Positions 26,129-36,485 of a stretch of DNA of 64,000 nt are shown here, piece by piece. The notes beneath the pieces are model-generated. The model did not search any database. It was not told the DNA's origin and worked only from the letters and a program-made list of their open reading frames with translations. Every line of letters starts with the position of its first letter. The first letter of the stretch is position 1. A program made the translations under genes and the position numbers. This stretch comes from Nothopassalora personata. Lineage: Eukaryota; Ascomycota; Dothideomycetes; Mycosphaerellales; Mycosphaerellaceae. The stretch covers positions 4,774,001 through 4,838,000 of the forward strand of contig CM066287.1 of assembly GCA_033816765.1 (NCBI GenBank), read 5' to 3'.

Positions 26129-27087
26129 TTAGCACTCAGCGCCGGAGCCGGCACGCGAGTTCATAAGCAGAGCGACGATGAGTCCGTAGAGACCTGCATC
26201 CCTGTTAGCGAGCTGTCCTGGGCCGGAGATGTGTCCCGATGCGATCCGCGATAGTAGACATACCCAAGACTTCAGCGAAAATGAGAATCAGAATCATCCC
26301 GACAAACAACCTTGGCTGTTGTGCGGTACCACGGACACCAGCGTCACCAACAATGCCAATCGCGAAACCTGCGGCAAGACCAGCGAGACCGACAGATAGA
26401 CCAGCACCGAGCTGAATGAACCCTGCGAAGAGGGATGTCTTCTGTTGAAGGTCGTTCGAGATCAGCACCGACACGACGAGACCGTAGATGGCAATGATAC
26501 CAGCCATAATGACTGGGATGATGTCTGTTGCAGCGCGTTAGTGCACTGTTTGGCCTGCTGCCTGCTCGGAACAGAGCTTTGCTGCTTCGCGCAGTGGTAG
26601 AAGTGTATACGTACTCTTGACGATCAGGTCTGGTCTGAGCACACCCATTGACGAGATGCCAACACCGGCCTTTGCGGTTCCGTACGCGGCGCCGAAGCAG
26701 GTGAAGACGATGGCGCTGGTGCAGCCCATCGCACCGAAAAATGGCTATCTCATGTCAGCCAACCATCCTTGCCACAGCTGTATTGCCCAAGAGTCCACGT
26801 GTCATGATCTCTTCTCCTTTGCTTGAACTTTCTCGAGTATGCGGTGTCGTGGTGGAAGCGCTTGGGGAAGCCAGGAGGGGGCTTTGTGTCGTGGCGAAGA
26901 AGTGAAGACTTACGGCATATACGGGACTGCGAGAGGTGTTATGTTAGCTCTGGATTCAGTCTGCTGCATTGTGGCCAGCCCTAGTGATGCTGCTGATGGC
27001 GCAGATGTGTGCCTGCGCGCCACAGGCATGTCGGGGCTATTGAGAGGGCGTCACTGCGGAGGGTACGTACCAGAGATCGGTCGACAT
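26129..27087 (-). CDS. VMA3: V-type proton ATPase proteolipid subunit c
   Basis: Rotor-ring proteolipid of the vacuolar H+-ATPase, 161 aa, four transmembrane helices. Five exons on the minus strand: 27087-27071 (17 nt), 26926-26914 (13 nt), 26744-26615, 26524-26264 and 26193-26129. The two microexons encode MSTDLCPVYA, which continues exactly into [14 protein letters not shown], the expected N-terminus. The proton-carrying Glu is in [10 protein letters not shown], split by intron 4. [10 protein letters not shown] and the helix 3 motif [10 protein letters not shown] are intact, and the C-terminus SGAEC is typical of subunit c rather than c' or c''. Introns use GTACGT, GTAAGT or GTATGT donors. 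The intron-dense 5' end is known for this gene in other fungi. Confidence 0.95.
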
Positions 27088-27542
27088 CTTGACGGTGGTT
27101 TTTTGAGCGACTCGGAGTAGTGTTGGCGTAGTAAAGGGTGTTCGAGCTGTCTGTAGATGGTCCGGCTGGGATGTGGTGATGTGGGAGCTGGTGTGTGTTT
27201 GACGATGCTGGCGATGATGGTACTAATGCTGTTCCAAGGTTGCTTCGAAGCTCGACCCTAGACGGCAACGACCGTCGCTCTTGGCGACTTCCCTGACGAC
27301 ATGTTGCTCGCTTCCACTGATTGACCTCTTTCCATGCAAAGATGACCACACTGACGACTCAGAGGCGGCGCAGACGACATTACTGTTGGGATACGTGTGG
27401 AAACACCTCACGACTGAATAGAACAACGGAAGAGGCGCCCTTTGGTCGAAAAGTCCAAGAGAAGGACGATAAGATGATCAGGACGACTAAGTAGGATCAT
27501 AACACTCCGAACAATGATGCTGGCAAAGCAATCGCATACCAT
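27088..27542. promoter_or_regulatory. Upstream region of VMA3
   Basis: About 450 bp upstream of the VMA3 start on the minus strand, and beyond it the 3' tail of the Argonaute relic. No additional gene seen. Confidence 0.4.
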
Positions 27543-30246
27543 CTACATACCACCGCCCACCTTCCCAGACTCAATGGTAGCCAACACGACGTGGCACGCC
27601 GACACAAAAGCTAGGGCATCGTACACTTCGCAAGAATGGCAGCCAGCTTGACCTGGGGCGCCTTCCCAAAAAGCCTCAATCAATACTGTACATGTCGCAA
27701 AATGGCAGCCAGCTTGACCTTGGACGCTAACGCACGGTTGTTGCTCGATAGCGGTGGCCAGATGGAGTGTGGTGAAGACTGGACAGCGGCTCATGACCAC
27801 CACAAACGTTCCTGGCGCCTCCTCTCCTTGCCTGTCTTCCAGGTTCTACAGCCAGAACATGTTAGTGTCCAGCTCTTGCTTCCATGGATTCTGACGATGA
27901 CCAGTCGTGGAACATTTGTCCCCTACTGCTGCATAGTAGTTCCAGGCCGGCGACTGCGACACATCAACAGCTACACGCCTAGCATATGCGTCATCGCCAG
28001 CCTTGCCCTGCTCAATCTCTTCGTCCGTCTTCTGGAGATCGGGATCTGGTATCTTTCGCAATACTCGCGAAACCTGGTTGCCTATTCGTGCCTTAAACCT
28101 CATGGTTCTGGCCACGAAGCTTTATGTTGAATTTGAGAGCTAGATTTGACAGCAGTTGGCCAGATCTCCCGTCGGATGGACTCTTGGTTGCAAATTTAGC
28201 AGGCGGCTTGGAAGTCGCTATTCTCGTCCGATAATGTGACAACCAAGAGGTCCAGGGAATTGTTTGCTGTCCATACTTTGGCGGCGTCTGCTGACAATAT
28301 GCGCAAGCTTTGCATCGTCATATCCCACCGATGCTCTTCGTAATCTGGTGATAGTCTGCTTCCAGAGACTTGTGTACATTCATGCCATGCGCAGTCATCT
28401 TCTCGGATGAGGATTGGGGAAGCTGTTCCATTCCCGGTGCAACAGCACCGGCGCGAAAGTCGATTGCATACACCTTGGCTGATTTGGTACCATTTCCACG
28501 AACAGGACGGCAAAAATTCGCGTCATTGAGGTTTCAAGATGCATCTGTCGCCTGCCTTGACTGGAGGTCTGCTTCCTGTTCAGCAATGCTCAAAGACTTT
28601 GGCACGATAGCGATTTCAAGATCCTGGAACCCAGCGCTGTCCGATGGCAGACCGATACTGGGAAGAACTTCATTCACGATCAGCTTTTGACCGAAAGAGG
28701 GACCACGTAGCGCCACGTCCTTCATGATTTTCATGTGCGGTGAAGCAAGCTGTCGACTGAAGGCTTGAGATCTGGCAAGAGAGAGATACTCCGGTAGGAT
28801 CCAGCTCTGCTTGTTGGGCGTCTCTGGCACGTCCTTCGTGACATAGCGGCCTGACTGGTCTTTGAGGCGTTCCTTTCTAGGCCTCACGCCAGTGTTGGCA
28901 CATCTGAACTTGTCGAACGGAGCCTTGGGGCCGCCCAACACGTTCTTGAAGTAGCTCGAAACCGTAGCCTCGGTGCCGTCGATGCTGAACTTCTGCTTGG
29001 TAGGAATCTCCCCTAGCTCTGCTTTTAGTAGCTTGAAGGCCGCTTTGCTGAGACTTTTCGTCCGCATTCTGTACTGTGCCATACTCAATGGTATCCACGT
29101 ACAATGACCTTGGCAAATCCTCCACAGCGACACAGTTTGTGATAGCACGGTCTAAACGGCGATGTGAGCTATCGCCGGACACGTTGGCTGGGCAATCAGG
29201 CCAATCAGCAAATTGAGGAGGATCGAATGTCTGAGTGCCATTTGGAGCAATCCTGGCATGTGAGATCTCCTTCAATGTGTGCTTTTGATTGCCTAGAGTA
29301 TACCACCGACGTTTGCTTTCTTCGTCCGTCCGGCTTCCTCAGTTGGCTGTTTGTTGGAGGTGCCGGTGGTATGAGCCGCATCTGCGCCGGACGTGCTTTC
29401 CAATAGCCGAGCAGGAGTTGCGTCTGAGGAGGCTTGCGGAGTTGAGGGCAACATAGCGACCGAAATAGTTCGTGAATTCACGATCGTGCACGCGTTCTGA
29501 AAGCTTGCTTTGATGATGGGCTTGCCAAGGAGCGCAGCGGTCTGTCTGGCTTCCTTGGTGTTTGGTGTCGGCGATGACACCCTGCTGGTTGAAGCTTCCA
29601 GAGAGTGCATCCCTGCTGAGGTAGTCTGCACAGCCAAGCAACTTCTGGCAGTCCTCGATGTCGGTCACGCTAGGCTCATCTTTTTGATGGCTGTCGGGAG
29701 AGCTCCACCATAATATGTCTGCTGGGTATTCTGCATTTGGGTATTTTCTGACACATTCGCTGAGCTTGTGGTCCATGGCGGTATTTGGATCTGGACATCT
29801 GATACATATTGGATGCTTAGAGGGAGCATTGGCGGCTTCTTCTTACCAGATGAGGGGCCGTAATTGTTGCATCTGGCTTTGGAAGCCTTTCCCATCTTTG
29901 TTTGCAGGAAGTATTTCTTTTCGTGATTCTTTCCGAAGACTTGTGCTATGAATACTGCGTTATAATTTGAGAGGTTTGAGACAAGTGCAGGGTGTTCCAA
30001 AAGATGGAAGGGGGTTCTTGTCGATCAAAAACCAAGATACAACAGCAGCCGAGCAGTTCATCTATATCTGTTACGACCACAAAGACCTCTCGCCAGAAAT
30101 CGGATACATGAGACAGTCATCAGACAAGCACATACCATCGACGCTTCTGCCTGTTGTGCTTGAAAGGCGTATGTTCCGTCTGACATTGCTGGAGTCCTCC
30201 CGATGGCCAGAGTCGTTGTCTGCTGCTGCAGTTGCTTCGTCATCAT
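27543..30246 (-). pseudogene. Degenerate Argonaute-like gene
   Basis: Minus-strand pieces in several frames follow Argonaute domain order. At 29148-28534 a frame holds FSIDGTEATVSSYFKNVLGG and, further on, SWILPEYLSLARSQAF, fitting a PAZ domain. Around 28500-28340 another frame has KVYAIDFRAGAVAPGMEQL and AHGMNV, and 28300-28196 has SLDLLVVTLSDEN, both Mid-like. At 28149-28096 SNLALKFNIKLRGQNHEV matches the entry to PIWI, then stops. In a third frame 28103-27846 has RRVAVDVSQSP, like the first PIWI catalytic Asp block. The rest of PIWI is not recognisable. The possible N-terminus begins at ATG 30246 with a Gln-rich start. At least four frame changes or stops separate these blocks and no GT-AG introns join them, so I read a decayed gene. 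GC content is normal and there is no RIP signature. It would once have served RNA silencing. The N-terminal limit is a guess. Confidence 0.6.
27635..27720. repeat. 20-bp direct repeat, 66-bp period
   Basis: The 20-mer aatggcagccagcttgacct occurs at 27635-27654 and 27701-27720. The 66-bp offset equals 22 codons. It lies in the downstream tail of the Argonaute relic. Confidence 0.85.
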
Positions 30247-30576
30247 GGCTGCTTTGTGTACCCGCTCAGACCAGGAGCTTGTCGTGTCTGCACGCTGGCT
30301 GCACGTTTGTCACGTGCAGTACGCGATGAGGCCAACAATGCGATCTCGAAGCCACGCGACTCTTTGGTAAGGTCAGCAGCGGCTGTGTTGGTGCCGATGG
30401 ATGTGGTGTGGATTGGCGCCGAAGTTGCAGGCCAGCGTCATGACAACAGGCTGAGTCGAAAAAATGAAAATTGTCAAAATGGCTACAACTGGATCATTTA
30501 CATATATTCGTTTCCTCACATATAGTCTATCTAGTGTATGATCATATCCTCGCGTCCTCTGCTCATCGCTGGAAAT
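30247..30576. other. Intergenic, no gene seen
   Basis: Upstream flank of the Argonaute relic and downstream flank of the flavin oxidoreductase gene. No coding sequence supported. Confidence 0.45.
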
Positions 30577-31923
30577 CTAGAGGGAAGGCGTTCCGTAAGG
30601 AACAGGCGTGGCGCTCGTTAGATCAATATATCCGTAGTTGATCATCTCCGAATCATTGGCCAGCTTCTGTGACCACTCGCCCATGGCCTTCATGAACGCG
30701 GCAACGTTCTGATCTTGAGACATATCGATCGGCTCCTGGTTCTTGCCGATTTGCTTGATCTGAGTGCCAGCAATGACGTTTGTAAGACCGAAGTTGTCGA
30801 CATCGACTTTCTGCTTGATGGCACCCTTGACCTTGCCGTCCAGAATGTCTTTACACAGGCGAGGCTCCTGGCACACAGGGCGCGCTAGGCCAATACCATC
30901 GACAGTCTGCAAGGCATTGACCATGGCTCCGACAGTCTTGAAGCCACCAGTGATGTACGTCTTGGTCTTGTTGATCGCTGGGGCGATAAGCTCTGCGAAT
31001 TCCAGGAAGAACGATTCGCGCTTCTTGGTGCTCTCGCGCTGATGGACGAAGGCGAGCTTCTCGTATGTGCCACCAGAAAGCTCGACGAAGTCAAACTTGT
31101 ACTGTTCGAGTAGCACACAAATCTGCTTGGCCTCATCTGGGTTGAATCCCTTGTCTTGAAACTCAACCGAGTTGAGCTTGATGCCGACAATGAAATCTGG
31201 TTTGGTCCGTCGACGGATCTCTTGAGCGATCTCAAGTATCAAACGTGCTCGGTTCTCCAGGCTGCCACCGTACTTGTCTGTCCTCTGGTTCGTTGTAGGG
31301 CTAAGGAACTGGGCGAGAAGATAACCATGGGCTCCGTGCAACTGGATACCATCGAAGCCAGCCTTCTCAAGGTACTCTGCTGCGTGTGCCCAGCCTTCAA
31401 TGAAGTTCTTGATGTCCTCTTCTGTTGCAGCGCGTGGCTTCGCAAAAGTCATGCCCATCACGTTGCCCTTGAGTTGAACTTCGGAAGCTGAAACCGGGTT
31501 CTTCTGGATGTTGTCGGCTACCTGACGACCAGGGTGCGAGACTTGTCCAACGCAGAGACTGCCATGAGCCTTTGCACCTTGCGCCATCCTCTTGAATTGC
31601 TCGAATCGCTCGCCCTCATACGGTGCTCCACGAGGAATTATCGGGTTGCCCGCGGCTTCCAGGTGATCGTACTCAAACATGATGTTACCCGTGAGAATCA
31701 GGCCGATTTGTCCCTGTCCCCATATCTTGTATGCGCGTACGAGCTTGTCTAGCGGGATGCCTCTAGCCTCGAGGTTCTTTGGGTCCCACGACGAGATGCG
31801 CTCAGTCATAGCACCCTTCAGGAAACGATTGGGAGCCGTCTTGCCAGAGAATTCGAACTTCAATGGCTGTCCGAGAGGCGAGGCGTCGACATCGTCGGAG
31901 TCGAAGCGCGGTCTTGGTGCCAT
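30577..31923 (-). CDS. NADH:flavin oxidoreductase, Old Yellow Enzyme family
   Basis: FMN-dependent ene-reductase-type enzyme, single exon, 448 aa, ATG 31923. A TIM-barrel pattern is visible: FSGKTAPNRFLKGAMTE at strand 1, SHPGRQV, the substrate-binding HxxH in QLHGAHGYLL followed by FLSPTTNQRTDKYGGS, RPDF-like PDFIVGIKLNS, and the phosphate-binding region TYITGGFKTVGAM with GIGLARPVC. It belongs to the large fungal branch of cytosolic OYE-like NADH oxidases rather than yeast OYE2/3. Substrate unknown; such enzymes act on alpha,beta-unsaturated carbonyls. There is no biosynthetic backbone gene nearby, so no cluster role is implied. Confidence 0.9.
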   Translation of the reverse strand: MAPRPRFDSDDVDASPLGQPLKFEFSGKTAPNRFLKGAMTERISSWDPKNLEARGIPLDKLVRAYKIWGQGQIGLILTGNIMFEYDHLEAAGNPIIPRGAPYEGERFEQFKRMAQGAKAHGSLCVGQVSHPGRQVADNIQKNPVSASEVQLKGNVMGMTFAKPRAATEEDIKNFIEGWAHAAEYLEKAGFDGIQLHGAHGYLLAQFLSPTTNQRTDKYGGSLENRARLILEIAQEIRRRTKPDFIVGIKLNSVEFQDKGFNPDEAKQICVLLEQYKFDFVELSGGTYEKLAFVHQRESTKKRESFFLEFAELIAPAINKTKTYITGGFKTVGAMVNALQTVDGIGLARPVCQEPRLCKDILDGKVKGAIKQKVDVDNFGLTNVIAGTQIKQIGKNQEPIDMSQDQNVAAFMKAMGEWSQKLANDSEMINYGYIDLTSATPVPYGTPSL

Positions 31924-32667
31924 GGTGATTGGGGGGCTGCTGTGTGTTTAGTCAATGGAAAGGGAGAACAAGAGAGGTTTGAGAGTGAGGGATAAAGGCG
32001 CAGAGTGGAACCTGTACTCCCTGGGTTTCTTATGTTCTTCTGACATCGATCGCGGGTAAATTGATTAGAAATGCGGCAGTATAGCACTGCTGCTCGGCAG
32101 TGAAGGAGAGCAAAGAATGCAACCGACAGGCACGTCATCTGGCCAGCAATGATATTGTCCAATGACAACAAGCCGTGCCGAGTCTAGATTGAACGGCAAA
32201 AGTGTGAAGCACAAACAATGCCAAGGGTCCCTCGGAGGTGGATCTTGCTTAGACATTGTGCATGATGGATGCCACGGATGCATTCGTGACTCCTGTCCGC
32301 ACGTGCGATGATGTGTGACTATGGTAGAGGATGAGATGGAAGTGCGGTCCACGCAACGTGAGATCCTGGTTCTTGGAGGTTGACAGCTATAACATCGACC
32401 ATACAACATTCTTTTGCCATCTTCACTACCAAACTCGCTTCCCATCATCCATGAATGGGACATCCGCTTCTCATCTCTCAATGTGGTGTTGCAGCCATGT
32501 CGTGATCACGCCACGATTGCAGACTGCCGTAGTGGTGCTTGCTAGCGAAAACAACATGCACAAGCATCGATCAACCTCTCCAGCGCCTCGTAGAGCTGAA
32601 AGCCGTCGAGCCGTTCTCTCAATTCTTCGTCATGGACCAGTCCTCTAGGTGATCCACACATTGACCG
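31924..32667. other. Intergenic: OYE promoter and fRMsr 3' UTR
   Basis: Upstream of the minus-strand oxidoreductase start. A minus-strand frame at 32065-32481 (138 codons) lacks domains or supporting composition and was not called. Confidence 0.45.
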
Positions 32668-33455
32668 CTACCAGTCACATGCATCGGCAAGAACGGCAGC
32701 CAACTTCTCCAGCTTCGTCTGGTCTTCCTCGTCGAATCCGTTCTCCACCGCACAGTCAATGTCAATAATAGCCACCACCTGTCATGTTGGTCAGCCAGAA
32801 TTTTCTCAGAGCAGTCTGTGACACATACCTTGTTCTTCACCACTATTGGTACCACGATCTCGCTCTTCGAGTCTCCATCGCAGGCAATATGACCAGGAAA
32901 CTTCTCCACATCGGGCACGAGCTGAGTCTTTCGACTTGATGCTGCAGTACCGCATACTCCTTTTCCAAACTGGATTGTCTGGCACGCAACCTGGCGTAGC
33001 GTGAGTAATGAATCGATCGCGGGTCCTTGAACAAATCATACCTTGCCTTGGAATGGTCCGAGTATGAGTTGGTCATCCTTCGAAGAGGGGTCCGCGACAT
33101 AAAAGCCAGCCCAGTTCACTCTGTCACTGGGTGAAGGGAGGGCATGATATGCATGCCACAGGAGGGAAGCGGCATTCGCTGTGTTGCTAACAACATACTC
33201 AGTTCGTGTCTATCCGAGACAGCACTTGCAGAGAACCAACCAGACCTGCGATCGTCAGCGTTGCACCACGGGAAACACAACGCTACATACTGACCCAGTT
33301 GCGCTGCCCGTCAAAAAGAGCTGCTGCTTGCTCGATGATCTGCTCGTAAGCAGCAGTCTTGCTCACACCCGTTGCAAAATTCGAAGACTCGGCGTGCACC
33401 TTGACAAAGCATCAGAGAGGCTCTGTGGCATTGTGGGAAATAGTATCATCACCAT
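32668..33455 (-). CDS. Free methionine-R-sulfoxide reductase (GAF domain)
   Basis: Reduces free Met-R-sulfoxide using a GAF-fold active site; oxidative-stress enzyme orthologous to yeast YKL069W. Exons 33399-33295, 33197-33042, 32990-32829 and 32778-32668 splice in frame: ...FDGQRNW, SNTANAASLLWHAY, VNWAGFYV, ILGPFQGK, VACQTIQFGKGVCGTAA, PDVEKFPGHIACD, SEIVVPIVVKNK, VVAIIDIDC. Catalytic cysteines are in the CQTIQFGKGVCG and HIACD motifs. The conserved N-terminus lacks an in-frame ATG in its own exon; a GTG preceded by AG at 33401-33400 suggests an upstream exon. The nearest candidate is ATG 33455-33453 followed directly by a GTGATG donor, a 3-nt coding exon (53-nt intron), giving 178 aa. That first exon is tentative; the rest is firm. 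Confidence 0.85.
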
Positions 33456-33951
33456 CTTGCGAAGCTCGGAACAAAGTACACATTGAAGTTGAAGCTGCAT
33501 GAGAAGGAAACAACACGGCAAGCGCTTCACGGCTCGGTTCCGACCAAGATTGATCCACAGGTAATTCCGCAATCTCGGTCAGCATCAACCTCCCAATTTT
33601 GCAAGCGTTCCCGCACCATCTGCTCGTGGACATGCTGTGATGAAGTTGCAGGACACAGTGGCTCGATGTTTTCTTCCAGACAGCTGCGCCTGTCCATGCA
33701 TGACGTGCAGCTGTGCGTTGCCTCACCACCGTCGCAACGGTGACAGAGCTCGGCTCCGCCAGCAGCTGCATGTCATCTGTATATTCATTGTGATACCCTT
33801 ACCACCATCGAGCTGACATCCGGGATCTTTGCCATATCCCTATCCACCCACGCACAGTAACCCGTCAGACTGACTGGAGACTGACTGATTCAACACCAGC
33901 GGTATATCGTCTTCGGCGTAGACGCAAACACACATACTGCGAGCCGCTAAA
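33456..33951. promoter_or_regulatory. Divergent intergenic region, fRMsr / dienelactone hydrolase
   Basis: About 500 bp between the proposed start of the minus-strand reductase and the plus-strand hydrolase. Holds both promoters. A minus-strand frame here (33412-33771) has no domain. Confidence 0.45.
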
Positions 33952-34988
33952 ATGACACTCAAGCCATGCTGCGCTACCGGGTCTCTTCACGCCGGCACAC
34001 CTACTGGAAGGTTTGAAAAGAAGCATGGCCTCGACTGCTACATTGCAGACGCCCCAAACGGTAATCCCAAGGGCATCATCGTCATCATTCCTGATGCATT
34101 CGGTATCGCGCTACCTAATAACCAAATTCTGGCCGACGACTACGCGAAGCATGGCTTTACCGTCTACTTGCCAGAGTTCATGGACGGTATGTAACTTCAT
34201 TGCCAGACCATGGCCTTGCTGATATCGCACCAGGCGCGGGTGTTCCTAGCGGGCTCTTCGACTCCATGAAATTCATAACCACAGCCGCCGGAATATGGAA
34301 CCAGGTGGCCAAGATTAGCCATATCGCCTACGTGGCTCGCCATCTTCTGCCTTTCCTCTTCTTTACAAGAAAAGCAGTATGCCAGCCGAGGATTCTCGAC
34401 TTTCTCAAAGCCATGAAGAGGAACGAGGCTAAGGATCTTCCCATTGGCACTGCTGGTTTCTGCTGGGGAGGACAGCATGTCACTGCCCTTTGCCATGACC
34501 AAGTGAAGGCTGATGATGGCGGGAGGCTCACAGTCTGTGGCTTTGTTGCCCATCCCTCGTTCTTGACGTTTCCCACCGATATCGAAGGGATTGTGCTGCC
34601 GTATTCGTGTGCTGCGGCCGAGATCGATCAGCAGATGTCGCCCGAGAACGCCCAGAAGACGAAGGAGATTCTTCAGGCGAAGACGGCTAAGACCAAGGTA
34701 TGTTTGAGGACAGCGAGCCACCGGTCTTTGCTGTTGGCCGGGACGTGTAGACTTGCGCTGAAACGAGAGCAGGACCAGGGCATCGAGCATGAGTTTGTCA
34801 TGTACGAGAAGTAAGTGATTCGCTGCCGAATACCAGTTCAAGGTGTCCTAACAAAAGCCAGAGTTCACCACGGATTCGCTGTACGCGCCGACGAGGATGA
34901 CAAGCTTGAGGCTGAGGCCGGGAAGAAGGCGGAAGGGCAAGCGGTGAGATGGTTCGAGAAGTGGTTCACCCATCCTCCTCCATCCTGA
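33952..34988 (+). CDS. Dienelactone hydrolase family protein
   Basis: Alpha/beta-hydrolase of about 296 aa in four exons: 33952-34186, 34207-34697, 34773-34810 and 34862-34988. ATG 33952 begins MTLKPCCATGSLHAGTPTG, the usual start of fungal members. The catalytic nucleophile Cys is in GTAGFCWGGQ (Cys in place of the serine of ordinary esterases) and the catalytic His in VHHGFAVRAD. The acid-residue region lies around the CAAAEIDQQMSPE segment. Intron 1 is only 20 nt by the in-frame reading (34187-34206); it restores EFMDGDHGLADIAPGAG, but its length is abnormal, so the junction may involve a sequence or reading problem. Introns 2 and 3 have GTATGT and GTAAGT donors. Physiological substrate unknown. 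Cytosolic. Confidence 0.85.
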
Positions 34989-35047
34989 TACAGCCAACAA
35001 GACCACAGTATCCGAAGGTTGACACGACAAGTGATAGTTGAAAGCGT

Positions 35048-35635
35048 TCATGACATCTTCTCCTGGATATAGGAAGACCTAAGATCCGTCATTAGGCCAG
35101 AATAGTCGTCGGGCATGGCAGTCTCCTTGGAGATTTCTGGCGTCATTTCTTTCAATTTTCCGAGGATGAACTCGGCATCACCTTGGAGCTCAGATGGTTT
35201 CCGCAGGACCGTGATCCATCGCCATCCCTCATCGACTTGCCAGTCAGCGCCCTCCGTTGGCCGAAATATAGACATACCCATCGCACCCTGAGAGGAAGCT
35301 CGATCGTTTGTGAATGGTACGTATCGGATCCAGAATGTAGCCCTTCGGAGTAGCCCGAGGTAATCGGCGTTCAGCCTCAGCCACCGTTTGGCCTCTTCTG
35401 CTTTGGGACTTTCTGTATGCAGGATGAAGTCGTTGCAGCTGTAATATGCCGGAAGGCTCTCAGCTCGAACTTGGCGGCTCACCATGGTTAGAGGCGGTGG
35501 TATCGCATGCTCGTAACAGTCGAGTTGGTAAGGGTCGAGGCGAAAGGTAACCACCGTCTTGTCTGATGACACAGCATATTCGTATATGAGGCTTCGTATC
35601 TCCGCCGGTAGGCTTAGTATCCGCGAGGTCATCAT
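35048..35635 (-). CDS. Small F-box/2EXR-like hypothetical protein
   Basis: 195 aa, ATG 35635, single exon. The N-terminus ILSLPAEIRSLIYEYAV followed by PPPLTMVSRQVRAESLPAYY is the pattern shared by the large family of short proteins in plant-associated Dothideomycetes often labelled F-box or 2EXR. The remainder (RWLRLNADYLGLLRRATFW and a C-terminal helical tail) resembles the same family. No second domain such as WD40 or LRR is present. Function unknown. Confidence 0.75.
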   Translation of the reverse strand: MMTSRILSLPAEIRSLIYEYAVSSDKTVVTFRLDPYQLDCYEHAIPPPLTMVSRQVRAESLPAYYSCNDFILHTESPKAEEAKRWLRLNADYLGLLRRATFWIRYVPFTNDRASSQGAMGMSIFRPTEGADWQVDEGWRWITVLRKPSELQGDAEFILGKLKEMTPEISKETAMPDDYSGLMTDLRSSYIQEKMS

Positions 35636-36485
35636 GAATCAGAAATGTATGCTTTGCGTGAACGTGCTTGCGTCGAATCCCGGTAATAACTCAGGCAGTT
35701 TGTAGAAGGGAGCAGTCTTTCGCAATTACATTCACCCAAGAGCGTAGACGTATGATCTTGCTTGTATACGCATATGATTCGACAATGTAAGTCGAAGCTC
35801 CGATCGCGTGGTGTGAATGGGAGTCAGCATATATACCTAGGCGCAGATACACGATTCGATGAGACCACCGGATGCAAATGACGTGTAGGAGCAACGGACT
35901 GGTTTTTGCCCGCGCTCCGATGTTTGCCCTATCAAAATGTCCTGCTCTGAAACACCAACCACAACGTCTGTATAATTATATACAAGAAGATGTTGTTGTT
36001 GTTCTTGCAGTGATATATCTCGCTGATCTATGCAAGAATTAATTACATATAGTATGTAGTAGTAGTGTTGAATATTAATATCTTCGCTTCTAGAGTTAGC
36101 CTTGGGCTCCGGCCCAAAATGCGACCTCCGAGACGCGACTTCCCCGTTCTCTTATCTTTTAACACCCGGTGCTTATAACGTCAAAGTAGGGTAGATAAGA
36201 GCCGGTGATGTAGGGTATTTTTCTAGAGAATTTAGAGTGGCGTTACTATATTACTAAATTTATAATACTACATAATAAGCTCTTCAATCGCTATCTTCCA
36301 TATGTATATAAATGTGTAGGTGTTGAGATGTTGTGCTCTAGGTGAATATACCTTATAGGGATTATGTAATGGGCGGGCTATCCGGCTTCTATTTGGATAT
36401 TTTCGAGGAAATGCTGGCTTAGTCACCCACCACGGCTTTGACGCGCACCTGAGTTCGCTGCACGGCTTCAATGTGACCGCCCAAG
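35636..36485. other. AT-rich intergenic stretch, possible repeat relic
   Basis: 850 bp without a gene. The part at about 35985-36300 is AT-rich and locally poor in CA/TG dinucleotides, while neighbouring genes are near 50% GC. This is the look of a short RIP-affected remnant, but no coding remnant or terminal repeat is visible. Confidence 0.4.

Noticed and set aside
30577..34988. Possible secondary-metabolite cluster (OYE, hydrolase, reductase)
   Set aside because: No polyketide synthase, NRPS, terpene cyclase, transporter or regulator is present, and fRMsr is a housekeeping enzyme.
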